The notes: generated from the letters alone by a model not told the origin. 64,000 nucleotides of DNA from Actinomadura coerulea (GCF_014208105.1 NZ_JACHMQ010000001.1:4836001-4900000), one strand, 5' to 3'; counted from the first letter of the stretch, positions 51,212 through 60,324 are shown. Numbers and translations: made by a program.

Positions 51212-52200
51212 TCAGCCCGCGGCCTGCGCGCCGGTACCCGTCCCCGTGCCCGTTCCCGTGCCGCCGCCGCCCGGGTTGGTGCCGCCGTCTCCGGGCTCCG
51301 TCGGACCGGGGTCGGTCGGCGTGCCCGGGTCGGTGGGCGTGCTGGGGGCGGTCGGCGTGCCCGAGTCGGTCGGCGCCGGGTCGGTCGGCGAGCCGGTCGG
51401 GGTCGGGGACCCGGTCGGCGTCGGGCTGCCGGTCGGCGTCGGGCTGCCGGTGGGCGTCGGGTCGTAGGACGCCGGCGGCTCCTCCTCCACGGCCCGCCTG
51501 GTCGGCTGCGGCGCGGTGGTGGGCACGACGTCGGTCGAGGCGGGCGGCGCGCTCGGGTCGCTGACCTTGCGGCCCGCCTTGCCGCTGTCGCCGGAGCCGA
51601 GCAGCAGGACGGAGGAGACCACGATGACCGCGACGACCAGGGCGGCGGCCCCGGCGAGCACGGCGGAGCGTCCCGAACCGGCGAGCGAGCGCCGCAGGCC
51701 GCCGCCCTTCCCGCCGGTGCCGGGCATGGTGGCGGCGGCGGCCCATTCGGCGGGCGCGTCCGGGACGGCGGCCTCCGCCGGTGCCGCGAAGTCGTCGTCG
51801 AAGGCCGGGCTTTCGGCGCGGCCCGGGTCGGCGAACGCGGCGGGCTCGAACGCCTCGTCCTCCTCGCCGGCCTCGGCGGCGAGGACGGACCCGGCGGCCA
51901 GCATCGCGGTCTCGTCGGTGTCGCCGGACGGGCGGGCGGCCGGGCGCGCCGCGGCCTCCTCGTGCCCGAGCAGCCGCATCAGCACCTGCCGGGCGCCCGG
52001 ACGGCGGGAGGGGTCCTTGTCCAGGCAGTCGACCACCAGGTCGCGCAGCGGCCCGTCGAGGCCGCCGAGCTCGGGCTCCTCGTGCAGGATCCGGTTGATC
52101 ACGGCGGGGATGGTGTCCTGCCCGAAGGGCGGCTCCCCGGTCGCGGCGAACGCCAGCGTCGCCGCCCAGCAGAACACGTCCGCGGGCGTCCCGACCTCGT
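51212..52200 (-). pseudogene. Ser/Thr protein kinase remnant (C-terminal part only)
   Basis: Only the last part of a PknB-type kinase remains: GTPADVFCWAATLAFAATGEPPFG (subdomain IX), then LRDLVVDCLDKDPSRRPGARQVL (subdomain XI), a transmembrane helix (VLAGAAALVVAVIVVSSVLLL) and an extracellular Pro/Thr/Gly tail with PTPTGS repeats. The ATP-binding lobe and catalytic HRD and DFG motifs are absent. Homology stops near 52200, where a truncated gene in the opposite direction begins. The open frame runs further into that gene's antisense strand, but that sequence is not kinase-like. Inactive as a kinase. Confidence 0.8.
51384..51466. repeat. 18-bp coding repeats (PTPTGS units)
   Basis: Three to four repeats of about GTCGGCGTCGGGCTGCCG encode the extracellular PTPTGS tail of the kinase remnant. 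The array is likely slippage-prone. Confidence 0.75.
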
Positions 52201-52639
52201 CGCCGCCGACTGGGACCGCTGGTACGCGGCGCGCCGGTCCCGGGACGTCCCGCCCGGCCTCGCCACCCGCGACGAGCTGGCGGAGCGCCACGGGCTCAGC
52301 CGCCACCGCCTCAAGCAGCTCTGGGCGGACCGCGCGTCCAACGGGCACCCCGACGTGGCGCACCGCGCCGGCAAGGCCCTGTACTGGGACGAGGCCGCCT
52401 GGACGGCCTGGTACCGGGCCCTGGGGGAACGCCCCGCCGAGGAGGGACCGGACGACCTGGTCACCCTGGCCGAGGCCGCCCGCATCCTCGGCCTGGCGCA
52501 GACGAGCGTCACCGTCTACGCCAGGCGCCCGCCCGCGGGCTGGCCGGAACCCGCCCGGGTCGAGCCGCTGGGAGGGGGACGCGTGCGGCGCCTGTACCGC
52601 CGCGGCGACGTCCTCGCCTACGCCGCCGCTAAGGGGTGA
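52199..52639 (+). pseudogene. Helix-turn-helix protein remnant, 5' truncated
   Basis: About 146 residues with two helix-turn-helix-like units: LATRDELAERHGLSRHRLKQLW and LVTLAEAARILGLAQTSVTVYARRP, the latter excisionase/MerR-like. There is no ATG, GTG or TTG near the beginning; coding homology starts at VAADWDRWYAARR (52199), exactly where the divergent kinase remnant ends. It overlaps the acetoacetyl-CoA synthetase stop by 11 bp. It is therefore probably the 3' half of a gene cut by a rearrangement, or a sequence chimera. Confidence 0.65.
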
Positions 52640-54584
52640 AGTGGGTGAGCACCTCGGGGTTGGCCATGGAGTCGCGGTTGGCGGCCCGGTCGACCGGGGT
52701 GCCCTGGAGGATCTTGCGGACGGGGACCTCCAGCTTCTTGCCGGACAGCGTGCGCGGGATGCCGGGCACGGCGGTGATCTCGTCCGGGACGTGCCGGGGC
52801 GACAGCGCCGACCGGATCCGCCTGCGGAGGCCGTCCGCCAGCTCGTCGGTGAGCGCCGCGCCCTCCGCGAGCTGGACGTACAGGAGCAGCCGGCCCTCCT
52901 GGCCGAGCCTGCCGGTGTCGATGACGAGGCTGTCGGCGATCTCGTCGAACGCCTCGACGACGCGGTAGAAGTCGGCGGTGCCCATGCGGACGCCGCCGCG
53001 GTTGAGGGTGGAGTCGGACCGCCCGTAGATCACGCAGCCGCCGTCCGGCAGGACCTTGATCCAGTCGCCGTGCCGCCACACGCCCGGGTACATGTCGAAG
53101 TAGGAGTCGCGGTAGCGCTCGCCGCCCTCGTCGTTCCAGAAGAAGACGGGCATGGACGGCATGGGCTCGGTGATGACCAGCTCCCCCACCTCGTCGATCA
53201 CCGGCTTGCCGTCCTCGCCGAACGCCTCCACCTTGGCGCCGAGGCCGCGGCACTGGATGACGCCGGCGTGCAGCGGCAGCAGCGGCGACGGGCCGACGAA
53301 GCCGGTGCACAGGTCGGTTCCGCCGGAGAACGAGCCGAGCAGCAGGTCGCTGCCCACCGCTTCGTACACCCAGGCGAAGCCTTCGGGCGGGAGCGGCGAG
53401 CCGGTGGAGCCGATGCCGCGCAGGCCGGACAGGTCGAGTTCCTCGCCGGGGCGGCGCCCCTCCTTCGCCGAGGCCGAGATGTAGGGCGCGCCGACCCCCA
53501 TGTAGGTGACGCCGGTCTCGGCGGCGAGCGTCCACAGGTCGAGGGGGGCGCCGTCGTACATGACGATGGCCGACCCCACCAGCAGGCCGCCGATGAGGTA
53601 GTTCCACATCATCCAGCCGGTGGTGGTGTACCAGAAGAACACGTCCTCGGGACCGAGGTCCTGGTGGAAGGACAGCGCCTTGAGGTGCTCCAGGACCACG
53701 CCGCCGTGGCCGTGGACGATCGGCTTCGGCAGCCCGGTCGTCCCGGACGAGTACACGACCCACAGCGGATGGTCGAACGGGACGTCCTCGAACTCCAGGG
53801 TCTCGTGGCCCTGGCGGGGCAGTTCGCCGTAGTGCATTCCGACGCGCAGGCCCTCCGGGGTCGCGGCCGGGTCCAGGTAGGGGACGAGCACGGTGGCGGC
53901 GAGGGTCGGCAGCGAGGCCTCGATCTCCGCGACGACCTCGCGGCGGTCGAACCGCTTGCCGTTGTAGGCGTAGCCGTCCACGGCGACCAGAACCTTCGGC
54001 TCGATCTGCGCGAACCGGTCGATCACCGAGGACGACCCGAAGTCGGGAGAGCACGACGACCACACCGCGCCCAGCGACGCCGTGGCCAGGAAGCAGATCA
54101 GCGCCTCGGGGATGTTCGGGATGTAGGCGGCGACCCGGTCGCCCTTGCCCACGCCGAGTTCGGCCAGGCCCGCGCGCACCTCCGCGACGTGCAGCGCCAG
54201 CTCCCGGTACGACAGCAGCCGGTGCCCGCCCGCCTCCGACCGGAAGACGACCGCCGTCTCGTCGGGCGACTCCTGTGCCCGGCGCAGCGCGTTCGCCGCG
54301 TAGTTGAGGGTCGCGCCCGGGAACCACTCGAGTCCGTCGACCGGCATGGGCCCGCCCGTCCGGACGGGGCCGTCACCGCGATCGCCGACGACCTCGAAGT
54401 ACGACCAGATCGCGTCCCAGAACGCGTCGACCTCCGTGACCGACCACTGCCAGAGCTCGTCGTAGGACTCCTTGAGGACGCCCCGGTCCCCCAGCCAGTG
54501 GGCGAACCGCGTCACCCGCGCGTTCGCGACCACCTCCTCCGACGGCTCCCACAGCGCCGAACCCTCGGATACGTCCCGGGCCAT
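52629..54584 (-). CDS. Acetoacetyl-CoA synthetase
   Basis: 651 residues, the typical length. N-terminal ACAS_N region (WQWSVTEVDAFWDAIWSYF), phosphate loop VYSSGTTGLPKPIVHGHGG, FWYTTTGWMMWN, FSGGTDLCTGFVG, GDWIKVLPDGGCVIYGRSDSTLNRGG and PRTLSGKKLEVPVRKIL with the catalytic Lys. It converts acetoacetate, ATP and CoA to acetoacetyl-CoA; in a sterol or fatty-acid degrader it salvages ketone bodies. ATG 54584 follows GGGAGGGAGA. Transcribed alone. Confidence 0.93.
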   Translation of the reverse strand: MARDVSEGSALWEPSEEVVANARVTRFAHWLGDRGVLKESYDELWQWSVTEVDAFWDAIWSYFEVVGDRGDGPVRTGGPMPVDGLEWFPGATLNYAANALRRAQESPDETAVVFRSEAGGHRLLSYRELALHVAEVRAGLAELGVGKGDRVAAYIPNIPEALICFLATASLGAVWSSCSPDFGSSSVIDRFAQIEPKVLVAVDGYAYNGKRFDRREVVAEIEASLPTLAATVLVPYLDPAATPEGLRVGMHYGELPRQGHETLEFEDVPFDHPLWVVYSSGTTGLPKPIVHGHGGVVLEHLKALSFHQDLGPEDVFFWYTTTGWMMWNYLIGGLLVGSAIVMYDGAPLDLWTLAAETGVTYMGVGAPYISASAKEGRRPGEELDLSGLRGIGSTGSPLPPEGFAWVYEAVGSDLLLGSFSGGTDLCTGFVGPSPLLPLHAGVIQCRGLGAKVEAFGEDGKPVIDEVGELVITEPMPSMPVFFWNDEGGERYRDSYFDMYPGVWRHGDWIKVLPDGGCVIYGRSDSTLNRGGVRMGTADFYRVVEAFDEIADSLVIDTGRLGQEGRLLLYVQLAEGAALTDELADGLRRRIRSALSPRHVPDEITAVPGIPRTLSGKKLEVPVRKILQGTPVDRAANRDSMANPEVLTHFTP

Positions 54585-54852
54585 CTGTCTCCCTCCCCGC
54601 CGCGCCACGCCGCGCGGCCATCCCAATATCGGGCCCGCCCGGCACACCGCGCAACCTGCCCGCCACGCCCGCCGCCAAGCCCCGGAACCCGTCCTATCGC
54701 AGGTCAAAACGCGGCCTCGGGCAATCCCGCGCCCCCACACAGAGACGGGCGGGGTCATCCTCCGCCCCCACACATCGAAAGAACGGGCAGCTCAGGAAGC
54801 GCACACCCGTGGGCGCGGCGGTGTGTCGGCCGCCGCGGCCACCGGAGCGGGA
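54585..54852. other. Intergenic region, nothing seen
   Basis: 268 bp between the acetoacetyl-CoA synthetase start and the end of the small secreted protein gene. No gene, hairpin or repeat stands out. Confidence 0.4.
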
Positions 54853-55167
54853 TCAGCCCCGCTGCGCCAGGCAGCTCTGGCCGCTGACCCTGGGCGGCCC
54901 CTCGGCCCAGCCGGTCCGGCAGCGGTAGGTGCTGTCGTCGCGCCGGTCGATGACGGTGAAGTCCGAGAGCGGCCCCCATCGGCCGGGGTCGCAGTTCCGG
55001 CCGAAGACCTGGGGGTAACGCGGCTCCACCAGCTCGCACGCGAACATCTCGCCGGCGCGTTCCGCCGAGGCCCGGGCGGGATCGGCCGGGGGTGTGGTGA
55101 GCAGGAGCGCGGCGGCGCCGAGGGCCGCGGCGAGGACGGTGGACAGGGCGACGGCACGACACGGCAC
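54853..55167 (-). CDS. Small secreted protein, four cysteines in the mature part
   Basis: 104 residues with a signal peptide (VALSTVLAAALGAAALLLTTPPA, cleavage near 30). The mature part has cysteines in MFACELVEPRYP, RNCDPGRWGP, TYRCRTGW and GQSCLAQRG, two possible disulfides. GTG 55167 follows AAGGAG by 8 nt. An imperfect palindrome just upstream may be an operator. No family recognised. Confidence 0.75.
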   Translation of the reverse strand: MPCRAVALSTVLAAALGAAALLLTTPPADPARASAERAGEMFACELVEPRYPQVFGRNCDPGRWGPLSDFTVIDRRDDSTYRCRTGWAEGPPRVSGQSCLAQRG

Positions 55168-55170
55168 GCT

Positions 55171-55195
55171 AATCACTCCTTGACGTCAAGTGATT
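55171..55195. promoter_or_regulatory. Imperfect palindrome around CTTGACGTCAAG
   Basis: The perfect 12-bp palindrome CTTGACGTCAAG (55179-55190) is flanked by AATCACT and AGTGATT in inverted order, offset by about one base. It covers the ribosome site of the small secreted protein gene. Confidence 0.5.
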
Positions 55196-55270
55196 ACTCG
55201 AAGTTACCGAGCGCGTGCGGGCGGCGCCGCCTTTCCGAGGTGACAAACGTGTCTCATATGCGTGCCGGCC

Positions 55271-55981
55271 TCACATGCGGGTCAGGTCGGCGACCGCGCT
55301 CACCACCGCGTCCGTGTCGGCGAGCGTGGCGAGGACCCGGTCCGCTCCGGCGGCGCGGAGCTCGGCCTCGGTGGCGCTCCCGGTGGCGACGGCGAGGATC
55401 GGCGACCCGGCGATGTGCGCGGCCTGGACGTCGCGGGGCGAGTCGGCGACGTAGACGGTGGCCGACTCGGGGTAGCGGGCGCCGTGGCGCTCGCCCGCGC
55501 GGGCGCGGGCGACCTCCAGGAGGGCGGCCTTGCTGTAGACGCCGTTCTCGTACCCGCCGGCCTCCAGGTCGAGGCGGCCGGCGAGGCCGAGCTCGGTCAC
55601 CTTCAGCACCGCGTTCGGCTGGAGCGATCCGGTCAGCACCGACTGGACGACGCCGGGCACGTGGGCGAGCGCCTCGACTGCCTCCCGGGCGCCGGCCAGG
55701 ACGCGGCCGTGCGCGCGCAGGTCGGCGCGGCGGCTCGCGAACGCCTCGGCCAGCGCGTCGAAGAAGGCGGGCAGGTGGTCGTCGGTGGTGACGACGTCGT
55801 TGAACGCGAGGGTCTCGAAGATGATCTCGGATTCGGTGCGGCCGGGGGTGGGCGCCAGGCGCAGCAGTGGGCGCCCGATGGTCCGCTGGAACGCCTCGGC
55901 GTAGGCGTCCCGGGTGATCCGCCCGACGTCGACCAGGGTGTGGTCGATGTTCCACAGCACGAGACGGTTCAGCGTCGACAT
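55271..55981 (-). CDS. HAD-family hydrolase-like protein with altered motif I
   Basis: 236 residues. Motif I is LVLWNIDHTLVDV: the nucleophilic first Asp of DxDxT is Asn-11, while Asp-13 remains. Motif II VLTGS, the lysine in YSKAALLEVA and motif III VYVADSPRDVQAA (D) are present, with an alpha-helical cap between. Phosphatase activity is doubtful. ATG 55981 is preceded by a weak site. Alone between the secreted protein and pruA-like gene. Confidence 0.82.
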   Translation of the reverse strand: MSTLNRLVLWNIDHTLVDVGRITRDAYAEAFQRTIGRPLLRLAPTPGRTESEIIFETLAFNDVVTTDDHLPAFFDALAEAFASRRADLRAHGRVLAGAREAVEALAHVPGVVQSVLTGSLQPNAVLKVTELGLAGRLDLEAGGYENGVYSKAALLEVARARAGERHGARYPESATVYVADSPRDVQAAHIAGSPILAVATGSATEAELRAAGADRVLATLADTDAVVSAVADLTRM

Positions 55982-56097
55982 CCCGTTCCCATGACGGCTC
56001 CAGGGGGTGTGCTCCGGCGCCGTCCAACGGACGGCGAGGCGAGCCTATCGTCAAGCCCGCCGCCCGTTCGACCGTCCGGGAAGGGGTACCCGGGGTC

Positions 56098-57726
56098 CTA
56101 GCCCATGTGCGGGTAGCGGTGGTCGGTGGGCGGGACGAAGGTCTCCTTGATGGAGCGGGCGCTCGTCCAGCGGGTGAGGTTGAAGACGGAGCCCGCCTTG
56201 TCGTTGGTGCCGGACGCGCGGGCACCGCCGAACGGCTGCTGGCCGACGATCGAGCCGGTCGGCTTGTCGTTGATGTAGAAGTTGCCGGCGGCGAAGCGGA
56301 GCCGCTCGGTGGCCTCGGCGGCGGCGGCGCGGTCGTCGGCGATGACGGCACCGGTCAGGGCGTATTCGGAGACGCCCTCCATCTGGGTGAGGACCCGGTC
56401 GTAGTCGGTGTCGTCGTAGACGTGGACGCCGAGGATCGGGCCGAAGTACTCGGTGGTGAAGATCTCGTCGGTCGGGTCGGACGACTCCAGGACCGTGGGC
56501 CGGACGAAGTAGCCGCGCGAGTCGTCGAACTCGCCGCCGGCGAGGATCCTCATGGTGTCGATCCGGCGGGCGCGCTCGATGGCGCGGCGGTGCTTGGCGA
56601 AGGCCCGGTCGTCGATCACGGCGCCCATGAAGGCCGACAGGTCGTCGGCGACGTCGCCCATGGTGAGGGCGTCGACCTCGGCGCGGAAGTCGTCGCGCAT
56701 GCCGTTCCAGAGGGAGCGCGGGATGTAGGCGCGGGACGCGGCGGAGCACTTCTGGCCCTGGTACTCGAAGGCGCCGCGGACGAGCGCCGTCTTCAGCACG
56801 GCCGGGTCGGCGGACGGGTGCGCGACGACGAAGTCCTTCCCGCCGGTCTCGCCGACGATGCGCGGGTAGCCCCGGTAGCCGGAGATGTTCTCGCCGATCG
56901 TCCGCCAGAGCTGCTGGAACGTCGCGGCCGAGCCGGTGAAGTGCAGCCCGGCGAGCTCGGGATGGCGCAGCGCCACCGCGGAGACGGCGCGGCCGTTCCC
57001 GGTGACCATGTTGATCACGCCGGGCGGGAGCCCGGCGGCCTCCAGCAGCCGCATCGTGTGGTGGGCGGCGAGCTGCTGCGTCGGGGACGGCTTCCACACC
57101 ACGACGTTGCCCATCAGCGCGGGCGAGGTCGGCAGGTTCCCGGCGATCGCGGTGAAGTTGAACGGGGTGATGGCGAGGACGAAGCCCTCCAGCGGCCGGT
57201 ACTCCAGCCGGTTCCACACGCCGGGCGGCGACAGCGGCTGCTGCTCGTGGATCTGCTGGGCGTACCGGACGTTGAACCGCCAGAAGTCGATCAGCTCGCA
57301 GGCGGCGTCGATCTCGGCCTGCTGCACCGACTTGGACTGGCCGAGGATCGTGGCGGCGTTCACCGTGGGCCGCCACGGCCCGGCGAGCAGCTCGGCGGCG
57401 CGCAGGAAGATCGCGGCGCGGTCGTCGAAGGACATGGCCCGCCAGGCGGGCGCCGCCTCCCGCGCCGCGGCGATCGCCTCGGCCACGTCCGCCTCGGTCG
57501 CCTCGCCCATCCGGCCGAGCACGTGCCCGTGGTCGTGCGGCTCCACGACGTCGACGGGCGTGCCCGCGCCCATGCGCCGCTCGCCCCCGACCGCCATGGT
57601 CAGCTCGGTCTGCGCGCCGCCCAGCTCCTTGATCCTGGCTTCCAGCGCGGCCCGCTCGGCGCTTCCCGGCGCGTACGTCCTGACCGGTTCGTTCATCGGA
57701 ACCGGCACGGTGGTGACGGCGTCCAT
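56098..57726 (-). CDS. pruA: Delta-1-pyrroline-5-carboxylate dehydrogenase
   Basis: 542 residues of the aldehyde dehydrogenase superfamily, PruA length. LEGFVLAITPFNFTAIAGNLPTSPALMGN (NAD site), VTGNGRAVSAVALRHPELAGLHFTGSAATF, GETGGKDFVVAHPSAD (catalytic Glu) and YQGQKCSAASRAYIP (catalytic Cys) identify the family. It oxidises P5C/glutamate semialdehyde to glutamate in proline and arginine catabolism, feeding the glutamate dehydrogenase encoded nearby. ATG 57726 follows AGGGGG. No prodh gene is adjacent. Confidence 0.93.
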   Translation of the reverse strand: MDAVTTVPVPMNEPVRTYAPGSAERAALEARIKELGGAQTELTMAVGGERRMGAGTPVDVVEPHDHGHVLGRMGEATEADVAEAIAAAREAAPAWRAMSFDDRAAIFLRAAELLAGPWRPTVNAATILGQSKSVQQAEIDAACELIDFWRFNVRYAQQIHEQQPLSPPGVWNRLEYRPLEGFVLAITPFNFTAIAGNLPTSPALMGNVVVWKPSPTQQLAAHHTMRLLEAAGLPPGVINMVTGNGRAVSAVALRHPELAGLHFTGSAATFQQLWRTIGENISGYRGYPRIVGETGGKDFVVAHPSADPAVLKTALVRGAFEYQGQKCSAASRAYIPRSLWNGMRDDFRAEVDALTMGDVADDLSAFMGAVIDDRAFAKHRRAIERARRIDTMRILAGGEFDDSRGYFVRPTVLESSDPTDEIFTTEYFGPILGVHVYDDTDYDRVLTQMEGVSEYALTGAVIADDRAAAAEATERLRFAAGNFYINDKPTGSIVGQQPFGGARASGTNDKAGSVFNLTRWTSARSIKETFVPPTDHRYPHMG

Positions 57727-57790
57727 GACGTCCCCCTGCGATCCGGCGGCATTGTCGACGTGCCGAGGGACCTACCCCGCGCCCGGGCCG

Positions 57791-58300
57791 CTAGTCGAGG
57801 AGGTCGCCGAGTTCCTGGGTGGCGTACCAGAGCAGCTCGTGGCCCTCGGCGCCGTCGACGGTGAAGCGGGCGTCCTCGTCTCCGGCGTCGGCGGCCGCGA
57901 GGGCCTGCGCGGCGGCCGCGATGTCGGGGACCGCGCCGGGGTCGTCGACATGGCCGGAGGCGATCAGCTTCCAGGGGACCGGGACGGCGAGTTCGACGAG
58001 GGCGCGGTCGCCGTTGCCGAGGGCCGCGTCGCCGCGCGGCCAGGCGACCTGGCCGTCGGGGACCTCGGCGGCCAGCACGACCCGGCGGCGCGGGACGGAC
58101 GGGTCGGCGGCGAGCAGGCGCAGGGAGGCGCGGGCGGCGGCGGACATCGCCGCGTACTCCAGCTCCTCCTCGTCGCCGCCCGCGTACCACTCGCGCAGCG
58201 CGGGCGTGACCGCGTGGGCGGCGAGCGGCGCGGGACCGATCTCGCGCGCGGCGTGGACGCCGGCGAGCAGCGTGAGCGTGGACGGCAGGTAGACGCGCAT
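57791..58300 (-). CDS. Hypothetical protein, actinobacterial family (DUF6912-like)
   Basis: 169 residues starting MRVYLPSTLTLLAGVHAAREIGP, a start shared by a widespread actinobacterial family of unknown function, here with EEELEYAAMSAAARASLRLL and ELLWYATQELGDLL. No signal peptide or membrane helix. ATG 58300 has no clear ribosome site and may be leaderless. 25 bp from the HAD gene end, in the same direction, so likely cotranscribed. Confidence 0.78.
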   Translation of the reverse strand: MRVYLPSTLTLLAGVHAAREIGPAPLAAHAVTPALREWYAGGDEEELEYAAMSAAARASLRLLAADPSVPRRRVVLAAEVPDGQVAWPRGDAALGNGDRALVELAVPVPWKLIASGHVDDPGAVPDIAAAAQALAAADAGDEDARFTVDGAEGHELLWYATQELGDLLD

Positions 58301-58325
58301 GACGGTCAGCAAGTCTGCCAGATGG

Positions 58326-58961
58326 TCAGGGCAGCAGGTCCATTCCGCGCAGTTCGGCGATCGTGGTGTCGGGGGCGGTGTGCAGGATGCCGCGGATCCC
58401 GAGGGCCTGCGCGGCGCGGACGTTGTGCTCGATGTCGTCGATGAAGACGCACTCGGCGGCGGCCAGGCCGAGCAGGTCCAGGGCGTGCCGGAAGATCCGC
58501 TCGTCGGGCTTGCGCATCCCGACCTCGCAGGAGATGACGACCGCGTCGAAGAGCTCGGCGAACAGGTCGCGGGGGTACTCGTTGCCCCACGAGTTCGACA
58601 GCAGGGCGGTGCGGGCGCCCGCGGCGCGGACCGCGCGCAGCGCCTCGTACATCGGCTCGACCGGCGCGAACGCGCCGAACATCCGGGCGATGAGCCCGGC
58701 GGCCTCCACGGGCGCGCCGTCGACGGTGAGCAGCTCGGCCGCGAGGAGCCGCTCGAACTCCGCGGTGGGGAGGGTCCCGTCCTCCAGGCCGTGGATGGGG
58801 TTCGTCCCGGCGCCGTCGTAGGCCTGCCTCACCCACGCGCGCATGACGGTCTTGTAGCGTTCGACGTCGATGCGGTCGGCGTTGAGCCAGACCTCGACGG
58901 CCTCGGCGAGGGGGGAGGTGAGGACGCCGCCCCAGTCGGTGATCACAGCTTTGACGCTCAC
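58326..58961 (-). CDS. HAD-superfamily hydrolase
   Basis: 211 residues. Motif I VITDWGGVLTSPL retains the first Asp, motif II LLSNSWGNEYP, the motif III Lys is in GMRKPDERIFRHAL, and motif IV is CVFIDDIEHNVRAA. Closest to haloacid dehalogenase/epoxide-hydrolase-type HADs (IA variant 3). GTG 58961 gives the proper N terminus. Divergent from the acyl-CoA dehydrogenase with a 61-bp spacer holding the shared 18-bp element. Confidence 0.85.
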   Translation of the reverse strand: MSVKAVITDWGGVLTSPLAEAVEVWLNADRIDVERYKTVMRAWVRQAYDGAGTNPIHGLEDGTLPTAEFERLLAAELLTVDGAPVEAAGLIARMFGAFAPVEPMYEALRAVRAAGARTALLSNSWGNEYPRDLFAELFDAVVISCEVGMRKPDERIFRHALDLLGLAAAECVFIDDIEHNVRAAQALGIRGILHTAPDTTIAELRGMDLLP

Positions 58962-58989
58962 GCGCCGATGGTAGGCGATCCCCGGCACA

Positions 58990-59007
58990 ACAACCGAATC
59001 CCGTTCT
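58990..59007 (+). promoter_or_regulatory. 18-bp operator-like element before acyl-CoA dehydrogenase
   Basis: ACAACCGAATCCCGTTCT, identical in sequence and orientation to 22872-22889 upstream of the fadE34-like gene, here 15 bp before the start codon. Confidence 0.6.
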
Positions 59008-59022
59008 GCCAGAATGCGGGCC

Positions 59023-60258
59023 ATGGACTTCGAACTCAGCCCGAAGGCACGCGACTACCGGGACCGGCTCCAGGAGTTCATGGAGGCGCGGGTCTACCCG
59101 GCCGAGCCCGTCTACGCCGCCTGGCGGGCGGAGAACGACCCGCACGCGCTGCCCCCGGTCGTCGAGGAGCTGAAGGCCGAGGCGCGCGAGCGGGGCCTGT
59201 GGAACCTGTTCCTGCCGGACGTGTCCGGGCTGTCCAACCTGGAGTACGCGACGCTCGCCGAGCTGACCGGGCGCTCGCCCGACCTCGCCCCCGAGGCGGT
59301 CAACTGCGCGGCGCCCGACACCGGGAACATGGAAGTCCTGCACATGTTCGGCACGGACGAGCAGAAGGAGCGCTGGCTCCGGCCCCTGCTGGACGGTGAG
59401 ATCCGCAGCGCGTTCGCGATGACCGAGCCGGAGGTCGCCTCCTCCGACGCCACCAACATCACCACCTCGATCGTCCGGGACGGCGACGAGTACGTGGTCA
59501 ACGGCCGCAAGTGGTTCATCACCGGCGCCGCCGACGAGCGCTGCAAGCTCTTCATCGTGATGGGGCGGACGGGGGCGGGCCCCCGCCAGGGGGTCGGAGA
59601 TGGCACCACGGACCCCGCCGGGCCGCCGCACCGGCAGCAGTCGCAGGTGCTCGTGCCGCGCGACGCCCCGGGCGTGACGGTCGTCCGGCACCTGCCCGTG
59701 TTCGGCTACCAGGACCAGCACGGCCATTCGGAGATCCTCTTCGAGGACGTCCGGGTGCCCGCCTCGAACCTGGTCGCGGAAGAGGGCGACGGCTTCATGA
59801 TCGCCCAGGCGAGGCTCGGGCCCGGCCGCATCCACCACTGCATGCGAGCGCTCGGCATGGCGGAGCGGGCGCTGGAGCTGATGTGCCGGCGCGCGCTGTC
59901 GCGCGAGGCGTTCGGCGGCCCGCTGGCCAAGCAGGGCGTGGTCCGGGAGCAGATCGCCGAGTCGCGGATGGCGATCGAGCAGGCGCGCCTGCTCACCCTC
60001 AAGACCGCCTGGCTGATCGACCGGCACGGCGCCAGGGGCGCGCGGACGGAGATCGCCGCCATCAAGGTGGTCGTGCCGCGCATCGCCCACGAGGTGCTCG
60101 ACCGCGCGATCCAGGTGCACGGCGCCGCCGGGGTCTCCGACGACACCCCGCTGGCGGCGATGTACTCCTGGGTCCGCGCGATGCGCATCTTCGACGGCCC
60201 CGACGAGGTCCACGTCCGCACCGTGGCCCGCCAGGAACTCCGCCGCTACGAGAACTGA
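59023..60258 (+). CDS. Acyl-CoA dehydrogenase (ACAD10/11-like)
   Basis: 411 residues: FELSPKARDYRDRLQEFM at the start, FAMTEPEVASSDATNI (flavin contact), VNGRKWFITGAAD, LGPGRIHHCMRALGMAERALELM, and IQVHGAAGVSDDTPLAAMYSWVRAMRIFDGPDEVH near the end. A Gly/Arg-rich stretch near residues 182-197 (RTGAGPRQGVGDGTT) interrupts the usual MGKTDPxAPxHxQQS segment. ATG 59023 is favoured over 59014. The 18-bp element shared with fadE34 suggests coregulation in sterol or fatty-acid breakdown; substrate unknown. Confidence 0.88.
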   Translation: MDFELSPKARDYRDRLQEFMEARVYPAEPVYAAWRAENDPHALPPVVEELKAEARERGLWNLFLPDVSGLSNLEYATLAELTGRSPDLAPEAVNCAAPDTGNMEVLHMFGTDEQKERWLRPLLDGEIRSAFAMTEPEVASSDATNITTSIVRDGDEYVVNGRKWFITGAADERCKLFIVMGRTGAGPRQGVGDGTTDPAGPPHRQQSQVLVPRDAPGVTVVRHLPVFGYQDQHGHSEILFEDVRVPASNLVAEEGDGFMIAQARLGPGRIHHCMRALGMAERALELMCRRALSREAFGGPLAKQGVVREQIAESRMAIEQARLLTLKTAWLIDRHGARGARTEIAAIKVVVPRIAHEVLDRAIQVHGAAGVSDDTPLAAMYSWVRAMRIFDGPDEVHVRTVARQELRRYEN

Positions 60259-60324
60259 CGCCGTTTTTATTGCATTTCTCTCCTCCTTCGGGCCTGGCGG
60301 CCCTGCTGTGCCTATTGCAGTGCC

